From Chromatiales bacterium (GTDB lineage: Bacteria > Pseudomonadota > Gammaproteobacteria > Steroidobacterales > GCA-2729495), in assembly GCA_002688175.1 (NCBI GenBank), contig NZCC01000068.1:17328-81327 (forward strand): DNA of 64,000 bases, given 5' to 3'. Below the pieces are notes generated by a model. The model ran no database searches. It had not been told where the DNA came from and saw only the letters and a program-made list of their open reading frames with translations. Made by a program: the position numbers and the translations under genes. Positions 35,351 through 46,161 of this stretch are shown here, one piece after another (positions within the stretch are counted from its first letter, which is position 1; each line of letters starts with the position of its first letter).

Positions 35351-36100
35351 ATGCTGGAAATCATTTCGCATGGCGATATAACCGAGTTGCGGATGAATCG
35401 GACGCCGGCCAATGCGTTGAATCATGATTTGCTTGAAGCAATCCTGGCCGGTTACGCTGAAGCGCTGGATGCAGGTGCACGTGGCCTGATCCTTTCAGGT
35501 CAGCCCGGCATGTTCTGTGCCGGTATCGATGTGCCTGAGTTGCTCGGTCAGTCACGTAGTGAAATTCAGCGCTTCTGGTCATTATTATTCCGGACGGGCC
35601 ACACACTGGCGGCCTGTCCGGTGCCTGTCGTAGCGGCGCTGGCCGGTCATAGTCCGGCCGGTGGCGCTGTATTAGCGGCACACTGTGATTACCGGATTGC
35701 TGCAGACGGTACGTTCAAGATCGGTTTTAATGAAGTGCAGGTCGGCTTGCCATTGCCGGCATCGATTCTGTATCTATTCAAGGATCTGGTGGGTACCCGG
35801 CTGGCGCGACTGGGTGGTATGCAGGGGCAGCTGATGCTGATGGCTTCTGCACTGGAAATTGGTCTGGTTGATGAACTCGTACCACCGGATGTGCTGGAGG
35901 AAAGGACCCTGGAATTCCTCCGTGATCTGCTCGCGTTACCGACCGTTGCTATGAATACGACGCGAATGAGCGGTAAACAGGAATTGCTCAAGGTGCTAAG
36001 TACGTCTGATGATGTCGATAAAACGACCGCGGCCTGGTTTACTGATGAGACGCAGTCGGCTATGAAACGGCTTGTTGAGAGCCTGAATAAGAGCAAGTAA
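35351..36100 (+). CDS. Enoyl-CoA hydratase/isomerase family protein
   Basis: Crotonase fold: GMFCAGIDVPEL, AALAGHSPAGGAVLAAHCDYRIAADGTFKIGFNEVQVG. Confidence 0.88.
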   Translation: MLEIISHGDITELRMNRTPANALNHDLLEAILAGYAEALDAGARGLILSGQPGMFCAGIDVPELLGQSRSEIQRFWSLLFRTGHTLAACPVPVVAALAGHSPAGGAVLAAHCDYRIAADGTFKIGFNEVQVGLPLPASILYLFKDLVGTRLARLGGMQGQLMLMASALEIGLVDELVPPDVLEERTLEFLRDLLALPTVAMNTTRMSGKQELLKVLSTSDDVDKTTAAWFTDETQSAMKRLVESLNKSK

Positions 36101-36132
36101 TAACTTTAATATAATTTATTATCTTATTGTTA

Positions 36133-36681
36133 TTACTTGTTATATTGCAGTAATACATATACTGCTCCGGTCCCGCCGTCGCGCGTTTGTGCCGAGCAGA
36201 AGGCCGCTACAGAATCCCAGTGGCGCAGCCAGCGATTGATGCCATTTTTAAGTACCGGCCCACGCGGACCGGACCCAAGGCCCTTGCCGTGGACAATGCG
36301 CACGCAGTGCGAATGATGTGCCAGGGCGTTGCCGATAAACTCTTGTAAGGCCTGGTGGGCGTCTTCGAGGGTCATGCCGTGCAGGTCGATCTCATCCTGG
36401 ATTGCATATTGACCACGCCGCAATTGCCGCATGACCTTGCGACTGATATTGGCGCGGGCAAACAGAAGTTCATCGCCAATTTCCAGTTCGGCCAGGTCCG
36501 GTCCGGCGGTCAGCGATTCTTCGAGAACGGTTCGCTCATCAGCACGACTAAAGCGGGCATTTGGTTTGGGTTGCGGTGGAAGACGCGCATCCCGCCGGCC
36601 TGTTACCGGTTTGACGGGACCAACGGCACTACGGAATAGCGCTGCATCCTCGGTCTTGCTATGTTTATCCTTTTTACTCAT
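36133..36681 (-). CDS. Smr/MutS2-domain protein
   Basis: [16 protein letters not shown]...[11 protein letters not shown]...LKNGINRWL. Confidence 0.9.
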   Translation of the reverse strand: MSKKDKHSKTEDAALFRSAVGPVKPVTGRRDARLPPQPKPNARFSRADERTVLEESLTAGPDLAELEIGDELLFARANISRKVMRQLRRGQYAIQDEIDLHGMTLEDAHQALQEFIGNALAHHSHCVRIVHGKGLGSGPRGPVLKNGINRWLRHWDSVAAFCSAQTRDGGTGAVYVLLQYNK

Positions 36682-36698
36682 ACGCGGGAGCCTACGTC

Positions 36699-37442
36699 TT
36701 GAGAATACTGCTAAGTAACGACGACGGCTACCAGTCTGACGGGCTCGCGACACTGGCGCTGTCTTTGCGGGATCTTGCCGAGCTGGTTATCGTCGCGCCG
36801 GACCGGAATCAGAGCGGCGCAAGTCATTCATTGACGCTCGATAAGCCACTGCGCGTGGGAAAGACCCGCAATGGTATCTATTTTGTGAACGGGACGCCGA
36901 CCGATTGCGTTCACCTGGCCCTGACCGGGTTGTTCGACGAAGATCCGGATATGGTGGTGGCCGGGATCAACCATGGTGCAAATCTGGGCGATGACACCTT
37001 GTATTCGGGTACCGTAGCAGCGGCAGCGGAGGGACGCTTTCTGGGTCTGCCGGCTATTGCCGTGTCGCTGGTCGGTGAAGATCCACATCATTTCGATACC
37101 GCCGGTCAGGCAATTAGGGATATCGTGAGCCGACTGGATGATAATCCGTTACCGTCGGATACGACGCTGAACGTTAATGTTCCGGATGTGCCGTACGACG
37201 ACTTGCGTGGTTTCAAGGCGACGCGTCTGGGTTATCGTCATCGCGCTGAGCGGGTGGTAGAGTCGCGTGATCCAAAAGGCCGGTTACTATACTGGGTCGG
37301 TCCACCCGGGGGCGGTCAGGATGCCGGCCCGGGTACGGATTTTCACGCGGTCGAGAATGGTTATGTTTCGGTGACACCGATGCATTTTGATCTGACCCAG
37401 CGTGCGGCACTCGAGCATCTCACGACCTGGTTACAAGTGTGA
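36699..37442 (+). CDS. surE: 5'/3'-nucleotidase SurE
   Basis: [41 protein letters not shown]. Confidence 0.96.
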   Translation: MRILLSNDDGYQSDGLATLALSLRDLAELVIVAPDRNQSGASHSLTLDKPLRVGKTRNGIYFVNGTPTDCVHLALTGLFDEDPDMVVAGINHGANLGDDTLYSGTVAAAAEGRFLGLPAIAVSLVGEDPHHFDTAGQAIRDIVSRLDDNPLPSDTTLNVNVPDVPYDDLRGFKATRLGYRHRAERVVESRDPKGRLLYWVGPPGGGQDAGPGTDFHAVENGYVSVTPMHFDLTQRAALEHLTTWLQV

Positions 37443-38116
37443 ATGACAAGCAGAATATTCAGGGTATCGGCATGACGTCGGCCCGCACCCGCGAACGTCT
37501 CGTGCAGCGGCTGGCCGGCCACGGCATCAGCAATCTGCAGATACTTGATCGGGTGCGTAGCGTGCCGCGCCATTTATTCGTCGATGAAGCCTTGCAGAGT
37601 CGCGCTTATGAAGACAGCGCGCTGCCGATCGGTCATGGTCAGACGATTTCACAGCCGTATATCGTTGCCTTGATGACCCAGGCGCTACTGGATGGTATTG
37701 ATCCGTCACAACCTCTGTTGAAGGTTCTGGAGGTCGGTACCGGCTGCGGCTATCAGACAGCGATCCTGTCGCCGCTGGTGCGGCAGATTTTTTCAATTGA
37801 ACGAATCCGTGACCTGATGGTGGATACCCGCACCCGTCTGGCTCAGCTTGGTTTTCAGAATATTCGCTTTCGCCACGGTGATGGCATGCAGGGCTGGCCT
37901 GGCCAGGCACCGTTTGATGGCATCCTGGTGGCGGCGGCCCCGGCGGGGATTCCCCAGCAGTTGCTCGATCAGTTGGCCGTCGGTGGTTGCCTGATCATCC
38001 CGGTCGGACCGGCGGGGTGTCAGGAACTCATGCGCGTGACCCGCACCGAGCAGGGTCTGAAGCAGGAGAACCTGTGCACCGTGTCATTTGTGCCGCTGCT
38101 GGAGGGTACCGGGTGA
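37439..38116 (+). CDS. pcm: Protein-L-isoaspartate O-methyltransferase
   Basis: [45 protein letters not shown]. Confidence 0.95.
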   Translation: MNDKQNIQGIGMTSARTRERLVQRLAGHGISNLQILDRVRSVPRHLFVDEALQSRAYEDSALPIGHGQTISQPYIVALMTQALLDGIDPSQPLLKVLEVGTGCGYQTAILSPLVRQIFSIERIRDLMVDTRTRLAQLGFQNIRFRHGDGMQGWPGQAPFDGILVAAAPAGIPQQLLDQLAVGGCLIIPVGPAGCQELMRVTRTEQGLKQENLCTVSFVPLLEGTG

Positions 38117-38694
38117 CGCGACTATTTTCCCGGCTACTCGAACTCGTTCTTAGTTGGTCAAAACATCCTCATGCCCCGTGGTATCTGGGCGGTCTGAGTT
38201 TTGCAGAGTCGTCATTTTTCCCCATTCCGCCCGATGTCATGTTGGCACCGATGGTGCTCGCCAGGCGTGACCGGGCCTGGCATTACGCATTACTGACCAC
38301 CGTGATGTCCGTCATCGGTGGATTAGCCGGGTTTCTGATTGGTGCGCTGGCAATCGACTGGGTCATGCCTTGGTTAGGTAAATTAGGTTATGTAGCGACA
38401 TTCGAGCGTGCGCAGGACTGGTTTCTTACCTGGGGTTTCTGGGCAATCCTGGCCGCGGGATTTTCGCCGATTCCGTACAAGATTTTTACGATTGCAGCCG
38501 GTGCCATGTCGATGATGCTGATTCCGTTCATGCTCGCGTCGGTGGTCGGCCGCGGTGCACGGTTCTTTCTCGTCGCCGCATTAATCTACTGGGGAGGTGA
38601 ACCGTTTGAACGCAATCTCAGGCGCTATGTTGATGTGCTTGGTTGGGCCATCGTCGTGATCATTGTCGTTGCAATCATCGTGTTGCGCACTTGA
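38113..38694 (+). CDS. YqaA/DedA-like (SNARE-associated) membrane protein
   Basis: GGLSFAESSFFPIPPDVMLAPMVLA, GFSPIPYKIFTIAAGA; GTG start overlapping pcm stop. Confidence 0.85.
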   Translation: MTRLFSRLLELVLSWSKHPHAPWYLGGLSFAESSFFPIPPDVMLAPMVLARRDRAWHYALLTTVMSVIGGLAGFLIGALAIDWVMPWLGKLGYVATFERAQDWFLTWGFWAILAAGFSPIPYKIFTIAAGAMSMMLIPFMLASVVGRGARFFLVAALIYWGGEPFERNLRRYVDVLGWAIVVIIVVAIIVLRT

Positions 38695-38707
38695 ATGTCG
38701 TAATCCG

Positions 38708-39406
38708 ATGGTGCTCATTCGATACCTGTTGCCGGTGGTTGCATGTCTGCTTATTGGCGCGTGCAGCAGCGCCTTGCGCTGGATGCCGGAAGCACACGTC
38801 GTTCAGTCGGGTGAAACGGTTTATTCGATTGCATTCCGCTACGGTATCGATCAGCGTGACCTGATCGGCTGGAATAAACTCAGTGCCAGCGGGTTAATCT
38901 TTGAGGGGCAGCGACTGCGGTTGACTGCACCAGACAGCTATACCGCGGCGTCATCCGCATCGCGGGCAACGGGCCGTCACAAGTCCGCCTCGTCAACACA
39001 GCGTGCGCCGACACCCGGCAAGTCTGCTGCTGTACCCGTGACATGGAAATGGCCGGTCAATGGAGCGGTCATTGCCATGTTCGGTGCGACAGCCAAGACT
39101 CAGTCGGGTGTGCACATCGCGGGCAAGCGCGGTCAACCGGTCCATGCCGCGGCAAGTGGTGAGGTCGTTTATGCCGGTAGTGGTCTGCCCGGTTACGGGC
39201 AATTGTTGATTATCAAGCACACCTCAAACTACCTGAGTGCCTATGGGCATAATCAGAAGCTGGTGGTTGGTGAGGGCGATCGGGTAAAGGGCGGGCAATT
39301 GATTGCGAAGATGGGCGAGGGGCCCAGTAAGCGCCCTTTACTGCATTTTGAAATTCGCCGTTCAGGCAAACCGGTCAATCCGCTGCGATATTTGCCAAAA
39401 CAGTGA
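38708..39406 (+). CDS. nlpD: LysM/M23 lipoprotein, NlpD-like murein hydrolase activator
   Basis: Lipobox LLIGAC, LysM VVQSGETVYSIAFRYGID, degenerate M23 domain. Confidence 0.88.
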   Translation: MVLIRYLLPVVACLLIGACSSALRWMPEAHVVQSGETVYSIAFRYGIDQRDLIGWNKLSASGLIFEGQRLRLTAPDSYTAASSASRATGRHKSASSTQRAPTPGKSAAVPVTWKWPVNGAVIAMFGATAKTQSGVHIAGKRGQPVHAAASGEVVYAGSGLPGYGQLLIIKHTSNYLSAYGHNQKLVVGEGDRVKGGQLIAKMGEGPSKRPLLHFEIRRSGKPVNPLRYLPKQ

Positions 39407-39413
39407 CCAGACT

Positions 39414-39788
39414 TTAGCGCACCAGCAGTGCGGCAATAACGTTGCGCTGCTCAGCTGCCAGGATATTAAAGGTCCGGCATGCAGCACCGGTGTCCATGAC
39501 TTCAAAGCCGACCCCCTGGCGCAGGATGTCGGTCATCAGGGCGCCGGGGGGGAAGGTTTGGGTGATTCCGGTACCAAATACGATGACTTCAGGTGTGGCA
39601 CTCAGAACTTCGCTGAAATCCGCTATGCTTAAGTTCATTATTTTTTCTGGCGACCAGTTTTCGATAATCGTGTCAGTTGATACGATGACATGATTAGTGA
39701 AGATTGCATCGTTAATACGTAATTCACCGGCTGAGAAAGACCTGATGATATTGCCGCCACTTTGTTCACGATTGAATTGCATGGTCAC
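39414..39788 (-). CDS. Mth938-like/DUF498 domain protein
   Basis: PEVIVFGTGITQTFPP...GVGFEVMDTGAACRTFNIL...RNVIAALL. Confidence 0.85.
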   Translation of the reverse strand: MTMQFNREQSGGNIIRSFSAGELRINDAIFTNHVIVSTDTIIENWSPEKIMNLSIADFSEVLSATPEVIVFGTGITQTFPPGALMTDILRQGVGFEVMDTGAACRTFNILAAEQRNVIAALLVR

Positions 39789-39854
39789 GGATACTAGCGG
39801 CCGGTGTGCATTGGCGCCAGCGTTGTTGCTTGACCGCGGTCGGCTGACCTGGTC

Positions 39855-41615
39855 ATGGAGGTGAAATTGTCGGCAATGCGGCTGATTCGCCGGCGTGTGG
39901 CGCCGGTTAAGTTATTGCAGAGTTTTCCAGCCGATATGCACCCGGTTTTGCAGCGGGTGTATGCAGCACGTAATACGGCTGCAGATCAGTTGGTCCCCTC
40001 CCTGGCCCAGATGATTCCGGTCGGGGCGTTGGCAGGTGCGACCGCAGCAGCTATGCGTCTGGCCGATGCGCGAGTCCGACAGGAGCGGGTTCTCATCCTT
40101 GGTGATTTCGATACTGATGGCGCGACGGCGACGGCCCTGTGTATCAGTTGCCTGCGCGCCATGGGGTTTGCTGATGTTGTTTACCTGGTGCCGAACCGGA
40201 TTGAATTCGGGTACGGATTGTCGCCGGCAATTGTTGACGAGGCGGCAAAACTGCGACCGGATCTGATTGTGACGGTCGATAACGGCATATCAAGTATTGA
40301 CGGGGTCGAGCGTGCGAAGCAGCAGGGTATTGATGTCATCGTAACCGATCATCATCTGCCGGGCCTGAAGTTGCCTGATGCAGTTGCGATCGTGAACCCT
40401 AATCTTGCCGATGAACCGTTTCCGAGTAAGTGCCTGTCTGGTGTAGGCGTTGCTTTTTACGTCCTGGCAGCGCTTGGCCGGTTGCTCGCCGATCGGGGGT
40501 TGATTGGACGTGGTCAGTCAAGATCAATCGTGGCCGATGGCCTGGATCTTGTCGCACTTGGTACGGTCGCCGATCTGGTCAGGCTGGATTACAACAACCG
40601 GATACACGTTACCGAGGGTCTGGCGAGAATGCGTAGCGGGCGCACACGGCCCGGTATTCGCGCATTATTTACGGTGGCCGGTCGGAATATCCGTGATGCC
40701 CGGGCCAACGATCTCGGTTATGCGATTGCCCCGCGTCTGAATGCAGCCGGACGGCTGACAGATATGTCTCTGGGTATCGACTGTCTGCTGGCGCAATCAG
40801 ATGCAGAAGCCTTACAGCTGGCAAAACGTCTTGATGCATTGAATATAGAACGCCGGCAGCTGCAGGCGCAGATGGAAGCTAAAGCACGCGATTTTGTTGC
40901 CTCGGCAACGCGCAATCTGGTGGACTCTGGTGAGGATGACCGGCACGATGCTTATTGCCTGTTCGACGCAAATTGGCATGAAGGTGTCGTTGGGCTCGTC
41001 GCCTCCCGCATCAAGGACCAGGTCCATCGTCCAGTCGTTGCATTTGCACCAGCCGATCAGGGTGGATTGCTCAAAGGTTCCGCACGTTCGATTGAAGGTA
41101 TTCACATTCGTGATGTCATCGATGCAATTGCGGCCAGACATCCGGACCTGGTCAATAAATTCGGTGGGTATGCGATGGCGGCCGGCATGACTATCGATGG
41201 AGAACGACTCGATACCTTTCGTCAGGCCTTTGTAGCTGAAGTCAGGCAGCACACGGATGCGCTGACCGGCCCAGACCTGATCTGGACGGATGGCGAACTG
41301 GCTGCTGCTGAGCTAAATCTCGATCTTGCCGAGGAATTGCGACGTGGCGGGCCCTGGGGGCAGGGTTTCCCGGAGCCGTTGTTTGAAAACGTGCTGGAAG
41401 TTGTAGATCATCGGGTGCTCAAGGATGCGCATTTGAAGCTCCGTGTCAGTCATCCGGACGGTAAGGGTCTGACCGAGGCTATTATATTCAACCAGACGCA
41501 ATTTCCTGACGGCTTTGACGGGTCGTTACTGAAGCTTGTCTATCGACTCGATGTTAACGAATATCGTAATCGACGGACTGCGCAACTGGTTGTGGAACAC
41601 ATGCAATCCGCATAG
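39855..41615 (+). CDS. recJ: Single-stranded-DNA-specific exonuclease RecJ
   Basis: DHH family: LGDFDTDGATATA, VTDHHLPG, SARSIEGIHIRD. Confidence 0.94.
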   Translation: MEVKLSAMRLIRRRVAPVKLLQSFPADMHPVLQRVYAARNTAADQLVPSLAQMIPVGALAGATAAAMRLADARVRQERVLILGDFDTDGATATALCISCLRAMGFADVVYLVPNRIEFGYGLSPAIVDEAAKLRPDLIVTVDNGISSIDGVERAKQQGIDVIVTDHHLPGLKLPDAVAIVNPNLADEPFPSKCLSGVGVAFYVLAALGRLLADRGLIGRGQSRSIVADGLDLVALGTVADLVRLDYNNRIHVTEGLARMRSGRTRPGIRALFTVAGRNIRDARANDLGYAIAPRLNAAGRLTDMSLGIDCLLAQSDAEALQLAKRLDALNIERRQLQAQMEAKARDFVASATRNLVDSGEDDRHDAYCLFDANWHEGVVGLVASRIKDQVHRPVVAFAPADQGGLLKGSARSIEGIHIRDVIDAIAARHPDLVNKFGGYAMAAGMTIDGERLDTFRQAFVAEVRQHTDALTGPDLIWTDGELAAAELNLDLAEELRRGGPWGQGFPEPLFENVLEVVDHRVLKDAHLKLRVSHPDGKGLTEAIIFNQTQFPDGFDGSLLKLVYRLDVNEYRNRRTAQLVVEHMQSA

Positions 41616-41653
41616 GATAGCCGCGCTTACCAGGCAATAAAGTCGGAAATGAA

Positions 41654-42749
41654 ATGGAAACCAACCAGATAAAAGCCAAAATTGCAGATCTGCAGCAACG
41701 AAGTATTGCTTTACGGGGGTATCTTTGACTTCGATGAAAAGGTAAACCGCCTGGCTGAAGTTAGCAAAGAACTTGAAAACCCGGAAGTCTGGAATAATCC
41801 GGCGCTCGCTGAAGCACTCGGCAAGGAACGCTCGGGGCTCGAAGCGGTAACTGAAAATATCGAGCGAGTTACGAATGTACTGGCTGAATCGGCTGAATTA
41901 CTGGAGTTGGCCGAAGCCGAAGATGATGAATCGACACTGGCTGAGGTTCAGGCTGATGTCAGCGGTGTCGAAGTTGAAATCGAAAAGCTTGAATTTCAGC
42001 GCATGTTTAGTGGTAAGGCTGATGCATCGAATGCTTTTGTCGATGTGCAGGCCGGATCCGGTGGTACCGAGGCCCAGGACTGGGCCGAGATGTTGTTGCG
42101 TATGTACCTGAAATGGGCGGAAACCAATGGATTTTCGGCAGAACTGATTGAGATGTCGCCCGGTGAAGTTGCCGGCATCAAGAGCGCGACAATACATGTT
42201 GTCGGTGAGTATGCTTTTGGCTGGTTACGGACAGAGCTTGGTGTGCACCGCCTGGTTCGCAAGTCACCATTTGATTCAGGGAATCGACGGCATACCTCGT
42301 TTGCTGCAATTTTTGTGTCGCCAGAGATCGATGACAACTTTGAAATTGAAATCAACCCTGCGGATCTGCGTATTGATGTTTATCGTGCTAGTGGTGCCGG
42401 TGGTCAGCATGTCAATCGGACCGAGTCTGCGGTACGTATTACGCATCTGCCGACCAATTCTGTCGTGCAATGCCAGAATGATCGTTCACAGCACAAGAAC
42501 AAGGCTACGGCGATGAAACAGCTACGCGCCAAGCTCTACGAACTCGAAGAGCAGAAGCGCAGAACCGAGGCGCAGCAGGTTGAGGAAACGAAGTCTGATA
42601 TTGGCTGGGGCAGTCAAATCCGTTCCTATGTGCTCGACCAGTCGCGGATCAAGGATTTGCGTACCGGCGTCGAGACGGGCAATACGGAAGCGGTGTTGAA
42701 TGGCGGATTGAATCGCTTTATTGAAGAGAGTTTAAAGCAGGGTTTGTAA
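41654..42749 (+). CDS. prfB: Peptide chain release factor 2, programmed +1 frameshift
   Basis: ATG 41654; [24 protein letters not shown] then CTT TGA C (TGA 41726-41728), continues +1 into the 42749 frame; [14 protein letters not shown]. Confidence 0.95.
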
Positions 42750-44237
42750 ATGAATGACAGTATTCCCGAGCATCGGTTAATTGCCGAGCGGCGTAATAAG
42801 TTGAATGAACTGCGCGAACTCGGTTTTGCATTTCCCAACGGACGTCGACGGACAGCCATGGCGGGACAGCTGGTTGAAACCTACGAGGATCATTCAGCCG
42901 ACATACTGGCGGAAAATGAAGTTGAGGTCAGTATTGGCGGTCGGCTTATGGCCAAGCGTGTCATGGGGAAAGCCAGCTTTGCCAAGCTGCAGGATCGTTC
43001 GGGGCAGATCCAGATCTTCGTGCAACGCGATATGGTGTCCGCAGATATCTACCAGGCTTTCAAACGCTGGGACCTGGGGGACATCATCTGGGTGCGCGGT
43101 AAAGTATTCAGGACCAAAACCGGAGAATTATCCGTCAGGGCTGAGGAGATTGATCTGCTGACAAAATCCTTGCGTCCACTGCCTGAGAAATTTCATGGTC
43201 TTTCTGATCAGGAGATGCGCTACCGGCAACGCTACGTGGACCTGATCATGAATGAGGAGTCACGACAGGTATTTCGTGTTCGGACCAGGACCGTTCAGTA
43301 CATTCGTTCTTACCTCGATACAATGGACTTTCTCGAGGTTGAGACACCGATGATGCAACCGATTCCTGGTGGCGCGGTTGCCAGGCCCTTTATTACTCAT
43401 CACAACACGCTCGATCGTGATTTATATTTGCGTATTGCGCCTGAGCTGTATCTGAAACGCCTTGTTGTTGGCGGCTTCGAACGTGTCTATGAAATCAATC
43501 GGAGCTTTCGTAATGAAGGAATATCGACACGTCATAATCCCGAGTTTACGATGCTTGAGCTGTATATGGCTTATGCCGATTACGAAGTGTTAATCGACCT
43601 GACTGAAAACCTGTTGCGTAGTCTCGCCACAATGTTGTTCGATGACGGTATCGTGACTTATCAGGACAAGAGCTACGATTTGTCGAATGCTTTTCGGCGT
43701 CTCAGTGTTATCGATGCCGTTGCCGAGTTTAATCCAACCCTCGACAGGAACAAGCTGCGCGATGCGGAATACCTGGGTGAAGTTTGCAAGAACCTCGGCA
43801 TAGAAATCAGGGATGGCTATGGCTCAGGTAAACTGTTGATCGAGATTTTTGAGAAAACGGTCGAAGACCGGTTGATCGAACCGACGTTCATAACCGGTTA
43901 TCCGGCAGAAGTATCTCCCCTGGCTCGGCGCACCGATAATGATGTCTGGCTGACGGATCGCTTCGAACTGTTTATTGCGGGGCGTGAGCTGGCCAATGGA
44001 TTCTCCGAGCTGAATGATCCGGAAGATCAGGCTGAACGTTTCCGTGTCCAGGCAGCGCAGAAGGATGCCGGTGATAATGAGGCGATGTTTTATGACGAGG
44101 ATTACATCACGGCACTGGAGTACGGCATGCCGCCGACGGCCGGACTTGGTCTCGGCGTTGATCGTCTCGTTATGTTTCTGACCGATAGCGATTCAATTCG
44201 CGATGTGTTGCTGTTTCCGCTGTTGCGGGATGTGTAG
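42750..44237 (+). CDS. lysS: Lysyl-tRNA synthetase, class II
   Basis: [44 protein letters not shown]. Confidence 0.97.
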   Translation: MNDSIPEHRLIAERRNKLNELRELGFAFPNGRRRTAMAGQLVETYEDHSADILAENEVEVSIGGRLMAKRVMGKASFAKLQDRSGQIQIFVQRDMVSADIYQAFKRWDLGDIIWVRGKVFRTKTGELSVRAEEIDLLTKSLRPLPEKFHGLSDQEMRYRQRYVDLIMNEESRQVFRVRTRTVQYIRSYLDTMDFLEVETPMMQPIPGGAVARPFITHHNTLDRDLYLRIAPELYLKRLVVGGFERVYEINRSFRNEGISTRHNPEFTMLELYMAYADYEVLIDLTENLLRSLATMLFDDGIVTYQDKSYDLSNAFRRLSVIDAVAEFNPTLDRNKLRDAEYLGEVCKNLGIEIRDGYGSGKLLIEIFEKTVEDRLIEPTFITGYPAEVSPLARRTDNDVWLTDRFELFIAGRELANGFSELNDPEDQAERFRVQAAQKDAGDNEAMFYDEDYITALEYGMPPTAGLGLGVDRLVMFLTDSDSIRDVLLFPLLRDV

Positions 44238-44280
44238 GAGCGGGTTTGCGCAATGGTGATTGGCTTTAGTCTGGCAGGTA

Positions 44281-44852
44281 TCAGCTCGCATCATCCGCAG
44301 GGGCATAGCTGAATTTTTGCCCGGCGATTGCCGTTTCATACATGAGACCGCCCTTGGCCAAGGTGAATATTGCCATGTCGGCCGTCCAGTGCCCCGCAGA
44401 TGATGCGTCCCTGGTTCTTGCCTCGTTGCCACTTGCGAAGTACCCGTCGTGCCGGTCTGGGCACTTGCGCCAAGTGTGATCGCAACAGCTGAGGCTTCGG
44501 CGCCGAATTCAAAGCTGCCGCTGGTAAACCGGTTGTAGGCAGTTTTGTTCTTGAAAAAAATGATTTGGCTGTAAGCCTGCCCACCAAACTGGAAGCCGAT
44601 ACTGATTTGCACCATTTCTGTCAAACCGGTGACGGCGTTATTTCGGTACACGCGTCCCTTGCCATAAGTTCCACCGATACCTATTCCACCCTTGCCGATC
44701 GTCGGAAAGAGGGCATATCCGTAAGCTTCCGCGAAAAAGCTCTTCGTACCACTTGAGGCACGAAATTTGTCGAGTGCCGTATCGAAATTGTCGGCCGGGG
44801 CGGAGGTTGACAGCAGCAGCAAGGCAAGCGGGAAAAGGGTGTGTTTCATCAT
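44281..44852 (-). pseudogene. SYLF-domain (Ysc84-like) lipoprotein/secreted protein, apparent single-base frameshift near 44431-44440
   Basis: N-terminal frame: ...SFFAEAYGYALFPTIGKGGIGIGGTYGKGRVY...ITLGASAQTGTTGTS; after shifting frame: SGNEARTRDASSAGHWTADMAIFTLAKGGLMYETAIAGQKFSYAPADDAS*. Confidence 0.85.
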
Positions 44853-45790
44853 GTCAGCTCTCCTGAGGTGCCCGGGTCTGCTTGATAGGGTAATGGTTGG
44901 TTGTTCAATTTGATATTTCGCGCCTGATCGGCAAACCAGGCTCCGCTGGCGTCTTCGATTGGCAGGACGGCGAGTAATTCACCACGTGTTCCCTGTTCGC
45001 TGAAGATTACCACCTTACCGGTTGCGTTGCCGGGTCCGTATAGTCCGGCCCCAGGCGGTAAATTAGTGGCCTGGTCTGTTGTGAATCGATACATCCGTCG
45101 CTTGATGCGACCCAGGTTCTGCGTACGAGCCACAATTTCCTGGCCGACGTAACAGCCTTTGTCGAAACTGATCGCACCGATCAGGTCGAGATTCAGCATC
45201 TGGGGTATGAAAAGTTCCTGGGTGGTAGCGACGATAAACGGCAAACCGGTGCGAATCGATTGCAGTATCCAGGTCGATTCGTCGGCGGGTTTGAATCTGG
45301 TCGTTTCGGCAGTCGGCCCGATCAGCCATGCGCGATCCGGATCGCCGACGACACCCACAACGAGACTATGGTCTGCTAATCGGGTTGGTCCGGTGCCGAT
45401 CTGTACGCTTTCTCCCGCAATACGCAGTTGATCCTGTCCATCAAGGCCAAAAAGTCCGCTTATCGGAGTTGTGGAAATCACTATCTTGACATCCGCTCTG
45501 AGCACGAACATTTGCAGTCGTTTTGCTACGCCTTTAATTATATCGGCCGGCAGTGGCCACCAGATTTCATCACCGGCAGCGATCAGCTGACCGGCGGCCA
45601 GCAACCGGCCTTTGGCCGAAGCCCAGCCAGCAAGCGAGGTTCCGCTGGTTTTAAGTGTCGCAAGGTCTTGTGTCAACTGGCCCTGCAGGAACTCGACATG
45701 GTCAGATCCGCTAATGACGAGCACCTGAAAACCTTCCAGCCGGGTAGCTTTAATTTTTTCCCCAACCGATTTGTCTGGCATGTGATACAT
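44849..45790 (-). CDS. ygfZ: Folate-binding protein YgfZ family (Fe-S related)
   Basis: DKGCYVGQEIVARTQNLGRIKRRMYRF signature. Confidence 0.92.
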   Translation of the reverse strand: MYHMPDKSVGEKIKATRLEGFQVLVISGSDHVEFLQGQLTQDLATLKTSGTSLAGWASAKGRLLAAGQLIAAGDEIWWPLPADIIKGVAKRLQMFVLRADVKIVISTTPISGLFGLDGQDQLRIAGESVQIGTGPTRLADHSLVVGVVGDPDRAWLIGPTAETTRFKPADESTWILQSIRTGLPFIVATTQELFIPQMLNLDLIGAISFDKGCYVGQEIVARTQNLGRIKRRMYRFTTDQATNLPPGAGLYGPGNATGKVVIFSEQGTRGELLAVLPIEDASGAWFADQARNIKLNNQPLPYQADPGTSGELT

Positions 45791-45835
45791 CCTTGCGGGC
45801 TGAAAGTCTGTTTTTATTCTGGCACACTAACAGCC

Positions 45836-46048
45836 ATGTCAGAACCCGTTTCAATGCAGAAGAAGCCAGCGGCACCCGAAACTTCAGGGCTGGATACGGC
45901 TGATCATTCCGTTGAATCAGGCCGTGATCATGAGATTTCAGCAGATCAGGAAAATCCGGAACGGCCGCGTGAACTGGGAGGTCCGGTGGGTCCCGATCCG
46001 ACTCGTTACGGCGACTGGGAGCGCAAAGGGCGCTGCATCGATTTCTAA
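45836..46048 (+). CDS. DUF1674/SDHAF4-like succinate dehydrogenase assembly factor
   Basis: C-terminal RPRELGGPVGPDPTRYGDWERKGRCIDF; 70 aa; immediately upstream of sdhC. Confidence 0.85.
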   Translation: MSEPVSMQKKPAAPETSGLDTADHSVESGRDHEISADQENPERPRELGGPVGPDPTRYGDWERKGRCIDF

Positions 46049-46161
46049 CGGGCCTACAGGTAACCTGGTCAAAATTACTTCTGCCGGTTTTTATTGTCTG
46101 CGTGACGGGTAGTGACTTGGCCAGGCTTTGAGATGAACAAACAGAGTTGAGGTGGCAGCGC

